Origin: Armatimonadota bacterium
GTDB taxonomy: Bacteria; Armatimonadota; Fimbriimonadia; Fimbriimonadales; Fimbriimonadaceae
Assembly (NCBI GenBank): GCA_017303935.1
Contig: JAFLBD010000001.1
Coordinates: 310,001 to 374,000 of the forward strand
Reading direction: 5' to 3'
Length of the DNA: 64,000 nt
The notes beneath the pieces were generated by a model. That model was given only the letters and a program-made list of their open reading frames with translations, was not told where the DNA came from and ran no database searches. The position numbers were made by a program, and so were the translations under genes. Positions 42,056 to 51,105 of the stretch are shown piece after piece (the first letter of the stretch is position 1; each line of letters starts with the position of its first letter).

Positions 42056-43315
42056 TTGAGGATACCAGCGGGCTCGAAAACCGAAAAGTGGTGCGCATGG
42101 GCCGTCATCGCCGCCCTGTGGACTTTGATGTTCGCGGCATCGTGGGGCGGAACGAAGGATGCCTTGGCCGATTCGGACACTCGGGCTATCCTGCTTGGAA
42201 TCGAATCTAGGAGCAATTGGCTTTCTTGGTTTTGGACCGACTGGCCGTTGCAAAACCATTTCTACCGCCCAGTTCCAACACTTATTTTTGCGGCTGATTT
42301 GGCACTCTTCGGACGTCAGAATGCTGCCGGATTCAGTTTCACGAATACGCTCCTCGCGGCGATATCAGTGACCCTCCTGTATTTGTGGAGCGGTGAGCTC
42401 TTTCAGAATCGCAAGCTCGGCCTGATCGCACCAACGGCCTTCTGTGCGTGGACACTGGATTCATCGGGATGGCTCCAATTATTCGTGCTGGTGGGTGGCA
42501 TCGGATTCTTGGTCGTGAAGCGAAAGGAGATTCGAGCAATCCATCTAGCTCTCCTGTTTCTCCTTTATATTGAAGTGGTCGCGATTTCGCCGCTTTTCTA
42601 TGGCACTGTACTTTGGCTTCCGGGTCGCACTGCTACGGCGATGACCTTTTTTTGCCTAGCTGCCTGTTGGTGCCAGTCAATTCTCTTTCGGAAGGAGTCC
42701 AAGCTCGCCACGTTCGGGCTGTTGGGCTCCGTGTGTTTGGCATTGATGTCCTATGAGCAGGCGGTGATGCTGCCACTCGTGCTCACCGGTTTGGCGTACG
42801 GGTTTGCCGCGAAGGGCGCGAAGTCTGTCTGGAGGCCAACACTCGGTTCCTGGGTGATATTGGTTGGATATCTTGCGGCTAGGACCGCAATAATGCCGGT
42901 ATCAACGAGTCGGTATCAGGATCAGCAGCTTCGGTTTGGAACCGGAGTTGTGATCTCGCTTTTGGATTATCTCAGCAAAATTCTAAAGTCTTGGACCCAA
43001 TTTCTGGCGGCGTTCGAGATTGGATGGGACAGCATTTTGCTCCCCGAGCTCTGGATCACAGCCATTTTGTGGATTCTGCTTGGACTTTCACTCGCAATGC
43101 TCCGGAAGGCGCAAAGTAGAAAGCGTCTCTTGGTGATTTGGATGGCCTCATTTGTGGCCTTCGCGCCGATGACCTTTTTGAAGCCATTTGCGCACTATCA
43201 CTTCTGGCCGATGTGCATTCGAGCGATGTTGGTCGCGGTGCTCATTGGTGAGCTTACGAACTGGCAGAAGAATAACTGCTCATCGCCCGATTCCATGCCA
43301 GCCGAGACGCCATAA
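42056..43315 (+). CDS. Polytopic membrane protein, GT-C-like, unknown function
   Basis: The 419-residue protein has about ten membrane helices. The early loop TDWPLQNHFYRPVPTLIFAA, an F/W-Y-R-P motif after the first long extracytoplasmic loop, recalls GT-C glycosyltransferases and related lipid-linked sugar proteins, but no full family match was recognised. The start is TTG, the only start codon before the first helix. Its end overlaps the convergent ABC-2 permease gene by 62 bases. A GT-C-like gene lies nearby at 44084. Confidence 0.65.
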   Translation: MRIPAGSKTEKWCAWAVIAALWTLMFAASWGGTKDALADSDTRAILLGIESRSNWLSWFWTDWPLQNHFYRPVPTLIFAADLALFGRQNAAGFSFTNTLLAAISVTLLYLWSGELFQNRKLGLIAPTAFCAWTLDSSGWLQLFVLVGGIGFLVVKRKEIRAIHLALLFLLYIEVVAISPLFYGTVLWLPGRTATAMTFFCLAACWCQSILFRKESKLATFGLLGSVCLALMSYEQAVMLPLVLTGLAYGFAAKGAKSVWRPTLGSWVILVGYLAARTAIMPVSTSRYQDQQLRFGTGVVISLLDYLSKILKSWTQFLAAFEIGWDSILLPELWITAILWILLGLSLAMLRKAQSRKRLLVIWMASFVAFAPMTFLKPFAHYHFWPMCIRAMLVAVLIGELTNWQKNNCSSPDSMPAETP

Positions 43316-44039
43316 AGAGCACAATCGCCCAGGCCGCGCCGATCCCAACCATGGTCCAATTTGCGCCGAGAGCGATCTGCCGCGCTGGCATCGAGGCCAA
43401 AAATGCCACTGGAAGCGCGAAGATCAGCACTCTCTGAATGCCCGCCGTATACATTTCGGTGGGGTACCTCGCGATCGACATCACCGTCTCGCCTAACACC
43501 CAAAGATTGTCCACACGAACCCAGTAGATCGCGAGCGTCATCAGCAAGAAATTGAACGCGTAGAAGATCGTAATGCTGCTGATGAGCAAGATCAGAAATG
43601 CCGCCCACTGACCGATCGATGGAACCACACCTTCCGTTCGCAGTCCCACCCCGATGAGGATCATGCTCGCGATAATTGGTCCGAATTGATCAAAGTTAAA
43701 TCGCCGGAGCGAGACCCAAAATTGGCTGTCGACCGGCTTTGTCACCACAAAGTCGAGCGTGCCTTTCCGAACCTGCTCAGGGATTTCGATGAGCGACATG
43801 AAAAATGCGATGAAGATCGAATGCATGCCGAAGGCCACGGCGGCGAGTACGAATGCGTGGCCGCGTTTCCAGCCTGCGATATCATTGGCGTTGCTGAAAA
43901 TCACCACAACGATCAGCAGAAAGAATCCGAGCCAGACACAACCTTGCAACATTTTCGCCCAGAAATTCGCCTTGAATTCCAGCTCACGGATGAGTGAGCT
44001 AATCCAAAATCGCTTGTAAATTCGGAGCAAACGGCGCAT
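43254..44039 (-). CDS. ABC-2 type permease (DUF990-like)
   Basis: The 261-residue protein has six membrane helices and starts MRRLLRIYKRFWISSLIREL with the family LEFKANFWAKML, then PEQVRKGTLDFVVTKPVDSQF, typical of DUF990/ABC-2 exporter membrane subunits. No ATPase or second permease gene adjoins it, so partners must be encoded elsewhere. ATG at 44039 matches the family start; an ATG at 44063 adds eight residues. The gene is divergent from 44084 with 44 bases between starts. Confidence 0.82.
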   Translation of the reverse strand: MRRLLRIYKRFWISSLIRELEFKANFWAKMLQGCVWLGFFLLIVVVIFSNANDIAGWKRGHAFVLAAVAFGMHSIFIAFFMSLIEIPEQVRKGTLDFVVTKPVDSQFWVSLRRFNFDQFGPIIASMILIGVGLRTEGVVPSIGQWAAFLILLISSITIFYAFNFLLMTLAIYWVRVDNLWVLGETVMSIARYPTEMYTAGIQRVLIFALPVAFLASMPARQIALGANWTMVGIGAAWAIVLFMASRLAWNRAMSSYSSASS

Positions 44040-44083
44040 GTCGAACCCGGATTCTACCGGCATAGTAGACTGTCTGGAATAGC

Positions 44084-46015
44084 ATGTGGGTTGTTCTTGT
44101 AGTGATCGCGTTCTTGCTCGGGCTTTCTGGTGTCCTCGGGCGAATGCTTGGTCGCTTTGAACTTGATCCTGCCGAGAAGTTCGCTCTCGGAGGGTTGCTA
44201 CTCACGATTATTGGTGGATTAGCAGGTTGGGCTGGCACAGCCGCGCCAATTGTTTGCATCGCTTCTTTGGCACTAGGAATCACCGTCGCTATCAAGATTG
44301 GCGGTCTGCCAGGGAAAGCTGATCTTCCAAAATTCCATCCGGCTTCGTTGGCGATTGTGGCGTGTCTGCTCATCCCAATGGTCAAAGCCGCGAGTCCGAG
44401 CGATATGTTGGACTGGGACACGCTGGCGTATCACTTCGCGGTCCCCAAATACTGGCTGGAGACAGGGACTTACCAGCCGCTCCCATTCATTCATCAAAGC
44501 CATTTTCCGGTTCTGATTGATAACCTGTTCTTGTATGGGTTGATGGTCTCGGAGCCCGCGGCAAAAGCGATCACAGCGGCACTTTTTCTGCTTGCGACGG
44601 TATGGGTATTTGGAGTGGCGCGGCGGCGGATTTCGACTGAGGTCGGCTGGTGGAGCGCGATCGTGTTTGCGAGTTCTCCACTTGTCCTATGGTCGAGCGG
44701 TTCGGGTTATATCGACGTTGCTAATGGGTGGTTCGCGGCGATTGGACTACTGTATTCGGCTGAGGTTGGATTTGGCCGTCAGCGGCCCAACAACCTTCTT
44801 ATCCTCAGCGGCCTTGGTTTCGGCGCGGCGATGGCTAGCAAATATACGGGCATCCAGCTTTTTGCTATCGGTGGAATCGTACTTGTGGCCGGACTCCTGA
44901 TCACAAAAGCGAAGCCTGATTCCTGGAAGTTTTTGGCGATTTCGGCTGCATTGGGGATTGCGATTGCGGCTCCTTGGTACGTACGCAATGCTCAACTTCG
45001 GCACAACCCAGTGTTTCCGTTCTTCTATGAAAAGCTTGGAGGTACCGGATGGGACGACTGGCGCGCGGCAACGTACAAGAACGAGCAGCAAACCTTTGGC
45101 GTCGGCCGCACCGAATCAGGTCGCGATCCGTTTGCGCTCGGCCATTCGATTTTCGGATTGGCGTACCAGCCTGGAAGGTTCATCAATCCGGGGCAAGAGC
45201 AAGGCCTCGGAGTACCGATGGGCTCGGTTGGAATTGGTGCATTTATCGGGTTGCTCGGGCTACTAATTCTCGCCCGCCATAGCCCTGTTTATGCTGCGCT
45301 CGGGGCGCAAGCATTACTCTTCTTTGTCGCCTGGTTCTTTCTGAGTCAACAAGTTCGCTACCTATCCGCGCTGATGCCGATTCTTGCGGTGTTAGCTGGG
45401 GGGACGCTGTCCTGCGTGCGCCCTCAATCAGCGATTCGAGCGCTTCTCGGATTCCAGGCTGCACTCGGCTGGGGCATGGTCTATATTTATCAAACTCAAG
45501 AGCAACTTCCCGTTGCTCTGGGCGCCGTAGATCGACAGGCGCATCAAGAAAAGGTGGTCGGATTTGCGTCCCGGGCAAAAGAGATCAACTCGCTAGATGA
45601 CGTTAAGAAAGTCGCGCTTTATGATGAAGTTTTTGGCTATTTCCTGAACAAAGATTACATCTGGGCGAATCCGGGTCACTCCATGTTGATTGCCCATGAA
45701 GGTTCGACGTCTGCTGGGGAGTATCTCGATTCCCTCAAGAATAACGGAGTGACGCATGTTTACTTATCACTCCAATATCAACCACCAGATCGTTCGGAGT
45801 TGGTCGGTCGGGCACTAGGAATTGGTGGTGCGGCAACACCCATTGACCCTGAGATTCGAGCCAAAATGGACCGAGATTTGAACCTAAAGTGGTTGAGATT
45901 GGTGACCGATTCGATCGCCGAAGGGAAGTTGGTCCCCGAAAAGGCATGGGGCAGGCAAAGAGGCCCAAACGACCAGCCGATGCCACGATTTTTGTTGCTG
46001 AAAATTTCGGATTAA
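44084..46015 (+). CDS. GT-C type glycosyltransferase-like membrane protein
   Basis: The 643-residue protein has about 12 membrane helices and a C-terminal soluble domain of about 170 residues. The first large extracytoplasmic loop has the D-x-D-like DMLDWDTLAYHFAVPKYWLE, as expected for a GT-39/83-like lipid-sugar transferase, and YVRNAQLRHNPVFPFFYEKL resembles later conserved loops of such proteins. It is probably in surface glycan or protein glycosylation; substrates are unknown. It is followed by the ACT protein after 7 bases. Confidence 0.72.
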   Translation: MWVVLVVIAFLLGLSGVLGRMLGRFELDPAEKFALGGLLLTIIGGLAGWAGTAAPIVCIASLALGITVAIKIGGLPGKADLPKFHPASLAIVACLLIPMVKAASPSDMLDWDTLAYHFAVPKYWLETGTYQPLPFIHQSHFPVLIDNLFLYGLMVSEPAAKAITAALFLLATVWVFGVARRRISTEVGWWSAIVFASSPLVLWSSGSGYIDVANGWFAAIGLLYSAEVGFGRQRPNNLLILSGLGFGAAMASKYTGIQLFAIGGIVLVAGLLITKAKPDSWKFLAISAALGIAIAAPWYVRNAQLRHNPVFPFFYEKLGGTGWDDWRAATYKNEQQTFGVGRTESGRDPFALGHSIFGLAYQPGRFINPGQEQGLGVPMGSVGIGAFIGLLGLLILARHSPVYAALGAQALLFFVAWFFLSQQVRYLSALMPILAVLAGGTLSCVRPQSAIRALLGFQAALGWGMVYIYQTQEQLPVALGAVDRQAHQEKVVGFASRAKEINSLDDVKKVALYDEVFGYFLNKDYIWANPGHSMLIAHEGSTSAGEYLDSLKNNGVTHVYLSLQYQPPDRSELVGRALGIGGAATPIDPEIRAKMDRDLNLKWLRLVTDSIAEGKLVPEKAWGRQRGPNDQPMPRFLLLKISD

Positions 46016-46022
46016 TTGCACG

Positions 46023-46517
46023 ATGGATTATTCAAATGAGTCGATGAGATTCCGCGAAACCGCGTTCGAAAAGAAGCGCGGAGTAAGCAAAGTTGAACTT
46101 GGAGTTGGCTTTGCCCAGGTTCACGTCGCCGATTTGCCCGAGCCGATCCACACCGGGCGGCTGGTCGCATTACAGTGTGTAAAGGAGTGCGAGATCGGGA
46201 TTTTCTTCCTGAAAATGACCTCCACGGGACTCTCTTTCTTGGTGAAAGAGGAGGTGGTCGAACGGCTGTCTGAGCGATTCGCCAAGGAATTTACCAACTT
46301 CACCGTAGACAAAGGTCGGAGTGTGGTGTTCGTTCACGCGGTCAATCTGCGCGATGAAGAAGGGCTGCTCGCAAACATCTTGAGTGAAGCGATTTCAACT
46401 GGCGCGAGGCTCGAACACATCGGCGATTTGCACGATTCGGTCTGCATTTCGGCCAGTCACGAGGATGCTCAAAAGATCGCGAAGGCGATTGAAGGCAAGG
46501 AGTTCGTGACCTTATGA
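46023..46517 (+). CDS. Stand-alone ACT-like regulatory protein next to aspartokinase
   Basis: The 164-residue protein shows two ACT-like modules: GVSKVELGVGFAQVHVADLP with GIFFLKMTSTGLSFLV, and SVVFVHAVNLRDEEGLLANI with ARLEHIGDLHDSVCIS. These resemble the regulatory half of aspartate kinases. Its stop overlaps the start of the aspartokinase gene (ATGA), so it is likely a separate subunit or sensor for amino-acid feedback. The binding ligand is unknown. No catalytic motif is seen. Confidence 0.72.
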   Translation: MDYSNESMRFRETAFEKKRGVSKVELGVGFAQVHVADLPEPIHTGRLVALQCVKECEIGIFFLKMTSTGLSFLVKEEVVERLSERFAKEFTNFTVDKGRSVVFVHAVNLRDEEGLLANILSEAISTGARLEHIGDLHDSVCISASHEDAQKIAKAIEGKEFVTL

Positions 46518-47869
46518 GCAATATCGTCGTGATGAAGTTCGGCGGCACCAGCGTCTCGACTCCAGAAGCGAGGCTCGCCAGCGCGAGCCGTGTGGTTTCG
46601 GCGAGAGAGCAGGGATTTAGCCCGGTCGTCGTGGTGAGCGCGATCGGTCGGCGTGGCGCCCCGTACGCAACGGACACTTTGCTGGGTGAACTCAACGCGG
46701 TTGATCCGAGCACTCCGCCAGATCCTCGCGAGCAAGACCTAATGGTGGCGTGCGGGGAGATTTTCAGCGCCGTAATTTTCAGCCAAACCCTTCGGAGTCT
46801 TGGCCAGAAAGCTCAGAGCTTTCGAGGAGGTCAAGCCGGGATTCGAACCGATGGCGTCTTTGGAAATGCTCGAATCGCGAGCATCAATCCGGTCGCCCTC
46901 CACAAAGCGATTGAGGCTGGATTTGTGCCAGTGATTTGCGGATTTCAAGGCGTTTTTGTCGGGGATGACAAGCTTCCGGGCAGCGAACTTACGACTCTTG
47001 GCCGTGGTGGAAGCGATACTACTGCAGCCGCGATTGGCGCCGCGCTCGGAGCCAGCGCGGTCGAAATTTATACCGACGTCGACGGAGTAAAAACTGCCGA
47101 CCCCGACTTCGTGGCCGGCGCGCCGACATTGAGCGCGATGAGCTACGAAGAAGTCGCCGAAATCGCGCACTTAGGAGCGAAAGTGTTGCATCCTCGGGCC
47201 GCCGAGATTGCGATGCGATACAACACCCCGCTTTGGGTAAAGAACACCTTTTCGGACCACATCGGCACCAAAATTGTGAGCCTCGAAGAACTCGGAAACC
47301 GGCATGTGACCGGGGTCACTCACTCTGGAAAGTTGGTTTACCTACAATTCCTTTTCGGCGGAATCGCGGAAGAACATCGCTCGGCGCTCAAGAGTGAAGT
47401 CTTTGGGATTTTGGCGAAGTATGGGATCAATCTCTATCTGCTCAATATCAGTCCGGAGAACCTTGGATTTGCGGTTCAGCGTGACCAGTATCCGGTCGTC
47501 AAAGATCTGATCGACGGATTGGTTTTGCCGCAAGACGGCGCAAAACCCGGGATTTACATGTTCCAGATTGGCGGGGTGCCAAGCAAAGAAGCGGAGACGC
47601 AAGCGCATCTTCTCAAGGGGCTGGGCGAGGTGCATCGGGTGGAAATCGAGCTCACAGAAGGCTGCACAATGGTCTCACTTGTGGGCGCGCAATTCCGGCC
47701 TGTTCCTGGCGTATTTTTCTCGGTGCTGACCACGCTCAACGAAGCAAAAATCCAGGTGTTGCAAACGGGTGATAGCGATCTCAGCATGAGCGTACTGATT
47801 CCCGAAGCAGAAACTCGCCGAGCGGTCAAGCTTCTCCACGACAGGTTCCAACTGGAAACGCTTCAGTGA
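46514..47869 (+). CDS. lysC: Aspartate kinase
   Basis: Aspartate kinase phosphorylates aspartate, the first step to lysine, methionine, threonine and isoleucine. The 451-residue protein has the catalytic start MKFGGTSVSTPEARL, LTTLGRGGSDTTAAAIGAAL and EIYTDVDGVKTADP, and a C-terminal half with ACT domains (LVYLQFLFGGIAEEH, EVHRVEIELTEGCTMVSLVG). It overlaps the ACT protein by 4 bases upstream and the folP gene by 4 bases downstream. Confidence 0.94.
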   Translation: MSNIVVMKFGGTSVSTPEARLASASRVVSAREQGFSPVVVVSAIGRRGAPYATDTLLGELNAVDPSTPPDPREQDLMVACGEIFSAVIFSQTLRSLGQKAQSFRGGQAGIRTDGVFGNARIASINPVALHKAIEAGFVPVICGFQGVFVGDDKLPGSELTTLGRGGSDTTAAAIGAALGASAVEIYTDVDGVKTADPDFVAGAPTLSAMSYEEVAEIAHLGAKVLHPRAAEIAMRYNTPLWVKNTFSDHIGTKIVSLEELGNRHVTGVTHSGKLVYLQFLFGGIAEEHRSALKSEVFGILAKYGINLYLLNISPENLGFAVQRDQYPVVKDLIDGLVLPQDGAKPGIYMFQIGGVPSKEAETQAHLLKGLGEVHRVEIELTEGCTMVSLVGAQFRPVPGVFFSVLTTLNEAKIQVLQTGDSDLSMSVLIPEAETRRAVKLLHDRFQLETLQ

Positions 47870-48642
47870 CCATTCTCGGAATTCTGAATTTGACCCCGGA
47901 TAGCTTCAGTGATGGAGCCAGCTATCCGACGCCCAAATCGGCGCTTGATGCTGCGAAATTGATGCTCGATCAAGGTGCTGACATGATTGATGTCGGCGGG
48001 GAATCCACCCGGCCAGGAGCTGCTCCGGTAGAAGCCGATGAAGAATTGCGCCGAGTGATGCCGGTGATCGAGCTGCTACACCAACACGCTATTCCATTCT
48101 CCATTGACACGATGAAAGTGGCCGTTGCCGAAGCCGCGCTCGATGCGGGGGCGGCTGTAGTCAACGACGTCTCGGGATTGCGCGATCCTGCAATGTTCGA
48201 TCTCGTGGTGCAGCGTGGTTGTGGCGCGTGCGTGATGCACATGCAGGGTTCTCCGGCGAACATGCAAATCGATCCGACTTACACTAACGTGGTCGATGAA
48301 GTGAAGAACTGGTTGGTCACTCAGTCCAACCGGCTTGTCGCCGCTGGTTTGCCAGCAGAGAAAATCTGGATCGATCCGGGATTCGGGTTCGGCAAAACCG
48401 CTGAACACAACTTTCTCTTGCTAAAATCTTTGAAGGCGTTGACGACCACTCCCTATGCGGTGATGGTTGGATTTAGCCGAAAGTCGATGCTCAATATCGA
48501 TGGCGAGACGCTTGCAAAAGATCGAGTTGCCGCAGGAATTGCCGCCCAAACGATCGCTCAAATTGCGGGTGCTAAGGTGATTCGCACCCACGATGTTCTG
48601 GCAACAAAAAGGGCTTGCGCTTTTGTCGAGAATTACCTATAG
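47866..48642 (+). CDS. folP: Dihydropteroate synthase
   Basis: The enzyme joins p-aminobenzoate to dihydropterin pyrophosphate in folate synthesis and is the sulfonamide target. The 258-residue protein has ILGILNLTPDSFSDGASY at the N-terminus, DMIDVGGESTRPGA, INDVSG-type VVNDVSGLRD, and DPGFGFGKTAEHN, followed by VGFSRKSML and a late IRTHDV. Start GTG overlaps the lysC stop (GTGA). The stop overlaps the DprA-like gene tail to tail by 6 bases. Confidence 0.95.
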   Translation: MTILGILNLTPDSFSDGASYPTPKSALDAAKLMLDQGADMIDVGGESTRPGAAPVEADEELRRVMPVIELLHQHAIPFSIDTMKVAVAEAALDAGAAVVNDVSGLRDPAMFDLVVQRGCGACVMHMQGSPANMQIDPTYTNVVDEVKNWLVTQSNRLVAAGLPAEKIWIDPGFGFGKTAEHNFLLLKSLKALTTTPYAVMVGFSRKSMLNIDGETLAKDRVAAGIAAQTIAQIAGAKVIRTHDVLATKRACAFVENYL

Positions 48643-49515
48643 CTCGAGCATTTTTGCGCCGTACCGAGTCCATTCTCTTGCGCCCAAGTGAGCGTCGGAA
48701 ATCCGCACTGGTCGGCCGGCCTTTAGGGCTGTTCGAGCTAACTTTTCCATGTTGCCGCCGGGGTTGATCGCTATGAAATCGAGCCGTTTGCTAAGCGCCG
48801 CGATCAACTGGTCGCGCTTCGCATTCGCGCCTTTGATGTACCCTTTCGAAGGTGGTACTGTGCTGATCGCTAGGTCCGTTCGAAGATCGAACTCATAACG
48901 CCACAGCCGGGCGGTGCGGAACGGTTCTTGTCTGAGATCTTCGCCAAGTGCTCCATAGAATCCCTGGTCGAAACACAAGATTCTCGGCGCACCCCATCGG
49001 AGCGGAACAACCGCCGCCCGCTGATACTCTGGTGTGTCGTGGCCAGTAACCAAGATTTCGCCATTGAGAACAGCCTCGCTTACCAATGACTCGATCATTT
49101 CTAGTGCATTTGGCGAAGAGCTCCGCGAGCTTAGAACGGTGAAGGTCGCGGCTCCGAGGAGTCGATGGTTTCCCGCCAAAAACAGCACGCCCGGCGGATC
49201 GCTGCTGAATTCCTCCAGCATGGTCGGGTAGCCCGCATCTGCCGCGGTTAGCATCAAAATCCCTCGTGCATCAAGCTCCTTCTCAAGCTCACTGGCGGCT
49301 GATAGTTGCTCTGTCTTGAGAGACATCCAGCGAATCGCTTGCCCCGCCGTAAACCGAAATTCCTCTTTGAGTGCGAGCTCGCCGCAACCTAGAAATTCCC
49401 GGATGCTCGTTCCCAGCAAGTCCATTCTTGCCAAGGTTCTGCTCACAGTTTTGCCGCCGATACCTGGCGTGAGTGCCAAGGCGAGCGCCAAGGTTCGGCG
49501 ACCGGGTTCAGGCAT
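48637..49515 (-). CDS. Divergent DprA/Smf-like DNA-processing protein
   Basis: DprA loads RecA onto incoming single-stranded DNA in transformation. The 292-residue protein has the N-terminal helical part (LALALALTPGIGGKTVSRTL), GYPTMLEEFSSDPPGVLFLA and a Rossmann-like domain, ending in ANAKRDQLIAALSKRLDFIA and MEKLARTALKAGRPV, which follow the DprA order. The key G-S-R at the start of the Rossmann fold reads SSR, and R-N-R reads AKR, so DNA binding may differ. There is no C-terminal winged helix. It overlaps the phosphorylase gene by 8 bases. Confidence 0.72.
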   Translation of the reverse strand: MPEPGRRTLALALALTPGIGGKTVSRTLARMDLLGTSIREFLGCGELALKEEFRFTAGQAIRWMSLKTEQLSAASELEKELDARGILMLTAADAGYPTMLEEFSSDPPGVLFLAGNHRLLGAATFTVLSSRSSSPNALEMIESLVSEAVLNGEILVTGHDTPEYQRAAVVPLRWGAPRILCFDQGFYGALGEDLRQEPFRTARLWRYEFDLRTDLAISTVPPSKGYIKGANAKRDQLIAALSKRLDFIAINPGGNMEKLARTALKAGRPVRISDAHLGAREWTRYGAKMLEL

Positions 49516-50254
49516 GGCTCAACTCGCCAATCGCACCAAACAGAATTTTCACGGCTTTCTCGCCCGAACTTTCCATGACCTCGACCACCTCTTCGTGGGT
49601 CAGTTCATAGCCAGCAAGACCCGATCCCAGATTCGTGACGATCGCCAAGCAGGCATAGCCAATGCCGAGTTCTCGGAAAGCAATTGCCTCGCTGCTTGCG
49701 GTCATTCCGACGATATCTCCTCCAAGCTTGCGATACATCTGAATCTCTTCGGGAGTTTCATACCGAGGCCCGTCTCCGCAGACATACACCGCTTTTGAGT
49801 GGCAATCGACTCCAAGTCGATTACAGGATTCCGAGATTGAAGTCCTGAGTGCAGGCGAAAATGGCTCCGTGAAGTCGATGTGCCTTACTTCACGATCCCA
49901 CATGGTCAGCCGCCGGAACGATAGATCGAGAAAATCGGAACAAGCGGCGAACGTGCCCGGACCCCAGTCTTCACGAAGCGAACCTACTGCCGCAGTTGCA
50001 AACACGTTTTCAATACCGAGAGCCTTGCAACCCAGTGCCGCAGCTTTGTAGTTCACACGATGGGGTGGAGTTTTGTGCCCTGCTGAATGCCGTTGGAACA
50101 GGTAGACCGATCGACCTTCGATGGTGACGTGCTTCGCACGAAGCGGTCCTTCTGCGGTGGGAACCATGATTGGCTTTCCGGGCAAAAGTGCCAAGCGATT
50201 GCCGATTCCAGTTCCGCCAATAATGGCAATAGATGAGCGCATTGTAGCGTCCAT
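49508..50254 (-). CDS. MTAP/PNP-family nucleoside phosphorylase
   Basis: These enzymes cleave 5'-methylthioadenosine or purine nucleosides with phosphate. The 248-residue protein has IAIIGGTGIGNRLALLPGKP at the N-terminus, FQRHSAGHKTPPHRVNYKAA, the base-site GDGPRYETPEEIQMYRKLGG and DIVGMTASSEAIAFRELGIG. The position that is usually RHG is RHS. The sequence alone does not settle between methylthioadenosine, methylthioinosine and purine use. ATG at 50254 is chosen over 50242 because AGG stands 9 bases upstream. A GTG/ATG further back at 50275 is less likely. Confidence 0.85.
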   Translation of the reverse strand: MDATMRSSIAIIGGTGIGNRLALLPGKPIMVPTAEGPLRAKHVTIEGRSVYLFQRHSAGHKTPPHRVNYKAAALGCKALGIENVFATAAVGSLREDWGPGTFAACSDFLDLSFRRLTMWDREVRHIDFTEPFSPALRTSISESCNRLGVDCHSKAVYVCGDGPRYETPEEIQMYRKLGGDIVGMTASSEAIAFRELGIGYACLAIVTNLGSGLAGYELTHEEVVEVMESSGEKAVKILFGAIGELSHA

Positions 50255-50316
50255 AATACACCTGCGAACCCTCAATCGTCTGTGACTTAGAGTCCGCAGC
50301 CAGCAATCAGAAGTCC

Positions 50317-51102
50317 ATGCTCACCTTACTCGCCCAATCATCGCCGAACCTGATGGGACTCTTTGGTTGCCTCTTGATCATTCCGATGTCGGTCTGGTGC
50401 ATTGTTTTGACCCGCTGGATGATCTCGGGCGACATCGATGTGATCTCCGGCACTGTGGGGTGTATGGTGGCGGTTTTGGCGGTGTTTGTTTCGTTCAACA
50501 CGAAAGTGCCCTGGATACCGCCGCTCGTTTTTTGCGGAATGGTGATCTTCGGGGCTCTGTTCCCATCGATCAAAAGGAAGTTCACGCAGCTCGAACTTCG
50601 ATCCATTGAGGCAGATCGGTTACTCACCTATTTGAACTCAATTTCGCAAAAGCCAGACCTTCTTCAAGCTCGGATAGAGGCGGCGAGAATCTTATGGAAC
50701 TTGGGCTACCCTCTGCAATGTGTTGAACTCGCGCGTCCGGTTGAATCAGTGACGAGCGACGCCTTTGTTGCCGAGCAACGCGAGTTTGAAATCTGGAAGG
50801 CAAAACTCGCGTTATATCCATCCAGACCTCTGACATGCCTCAATTGCGGCGCAATCACCGATCCCGGAAACGTTCATTGCCCAAAGTGCTTCGAGATTTA
50901 TCTTGTGCGATATGTTCGTGGAAGCGGCGATGCAAAGCAGGCGGGGAAGATGGTGGCCAGTTGGGCGGTCATCGTGGGAATTTTTGTGCTCATTCCATCG
51001 ATCGCCGCCAGCGCGCGATTTGAAGTTTCTATCGTAGCAATCCCGATTCTGCTGCTGCTCGGCGGATACACTGGGTACCAGAAATTTATTGCAAAGGAAT
51101 GA
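50317..51102 (+). CDS. Membrane protein with zinc ribbon, unknown
   Basis: The 261-residue protein has three N-terminal helices, a soluble helical middle (about residues 95-165) and, near residue 173, a zinc-ribbon-like CLNCGAITDPGNVHCPKC, then two C-terminal helices. No family recognised. It precedes the LptF/G gene by 3 bases, so it may be co-translated with it, but the link to lipopolysaccharide export is only by position. It is divergent from the phosphorylase gene. Confidence 0.7.
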   Translation: MLTLLAQSSPNLMGLFGCLLIIPMSVWCIVLTRWMISGDIDVISGTVGCMVAVLAVFVSFNTKVPWIPPLVFCGMVIFGALFPSIKRKFTQLELRSIEADRLLTYLNSISQKPDLLQARIEAARILWNLGYPLQCVELARPVESVTSDAFVAEQREFEIWKAKLALYPSRPLTCLNCGAITDPGNVHCPKCFEIYLVRYVRGSGDAKQAGKMVASWAVIVGIFVLIPSIAASARFEVSIVAIPILLLLGGYTGYQKFIAKE

Positions 51103-51105
51103 GGA

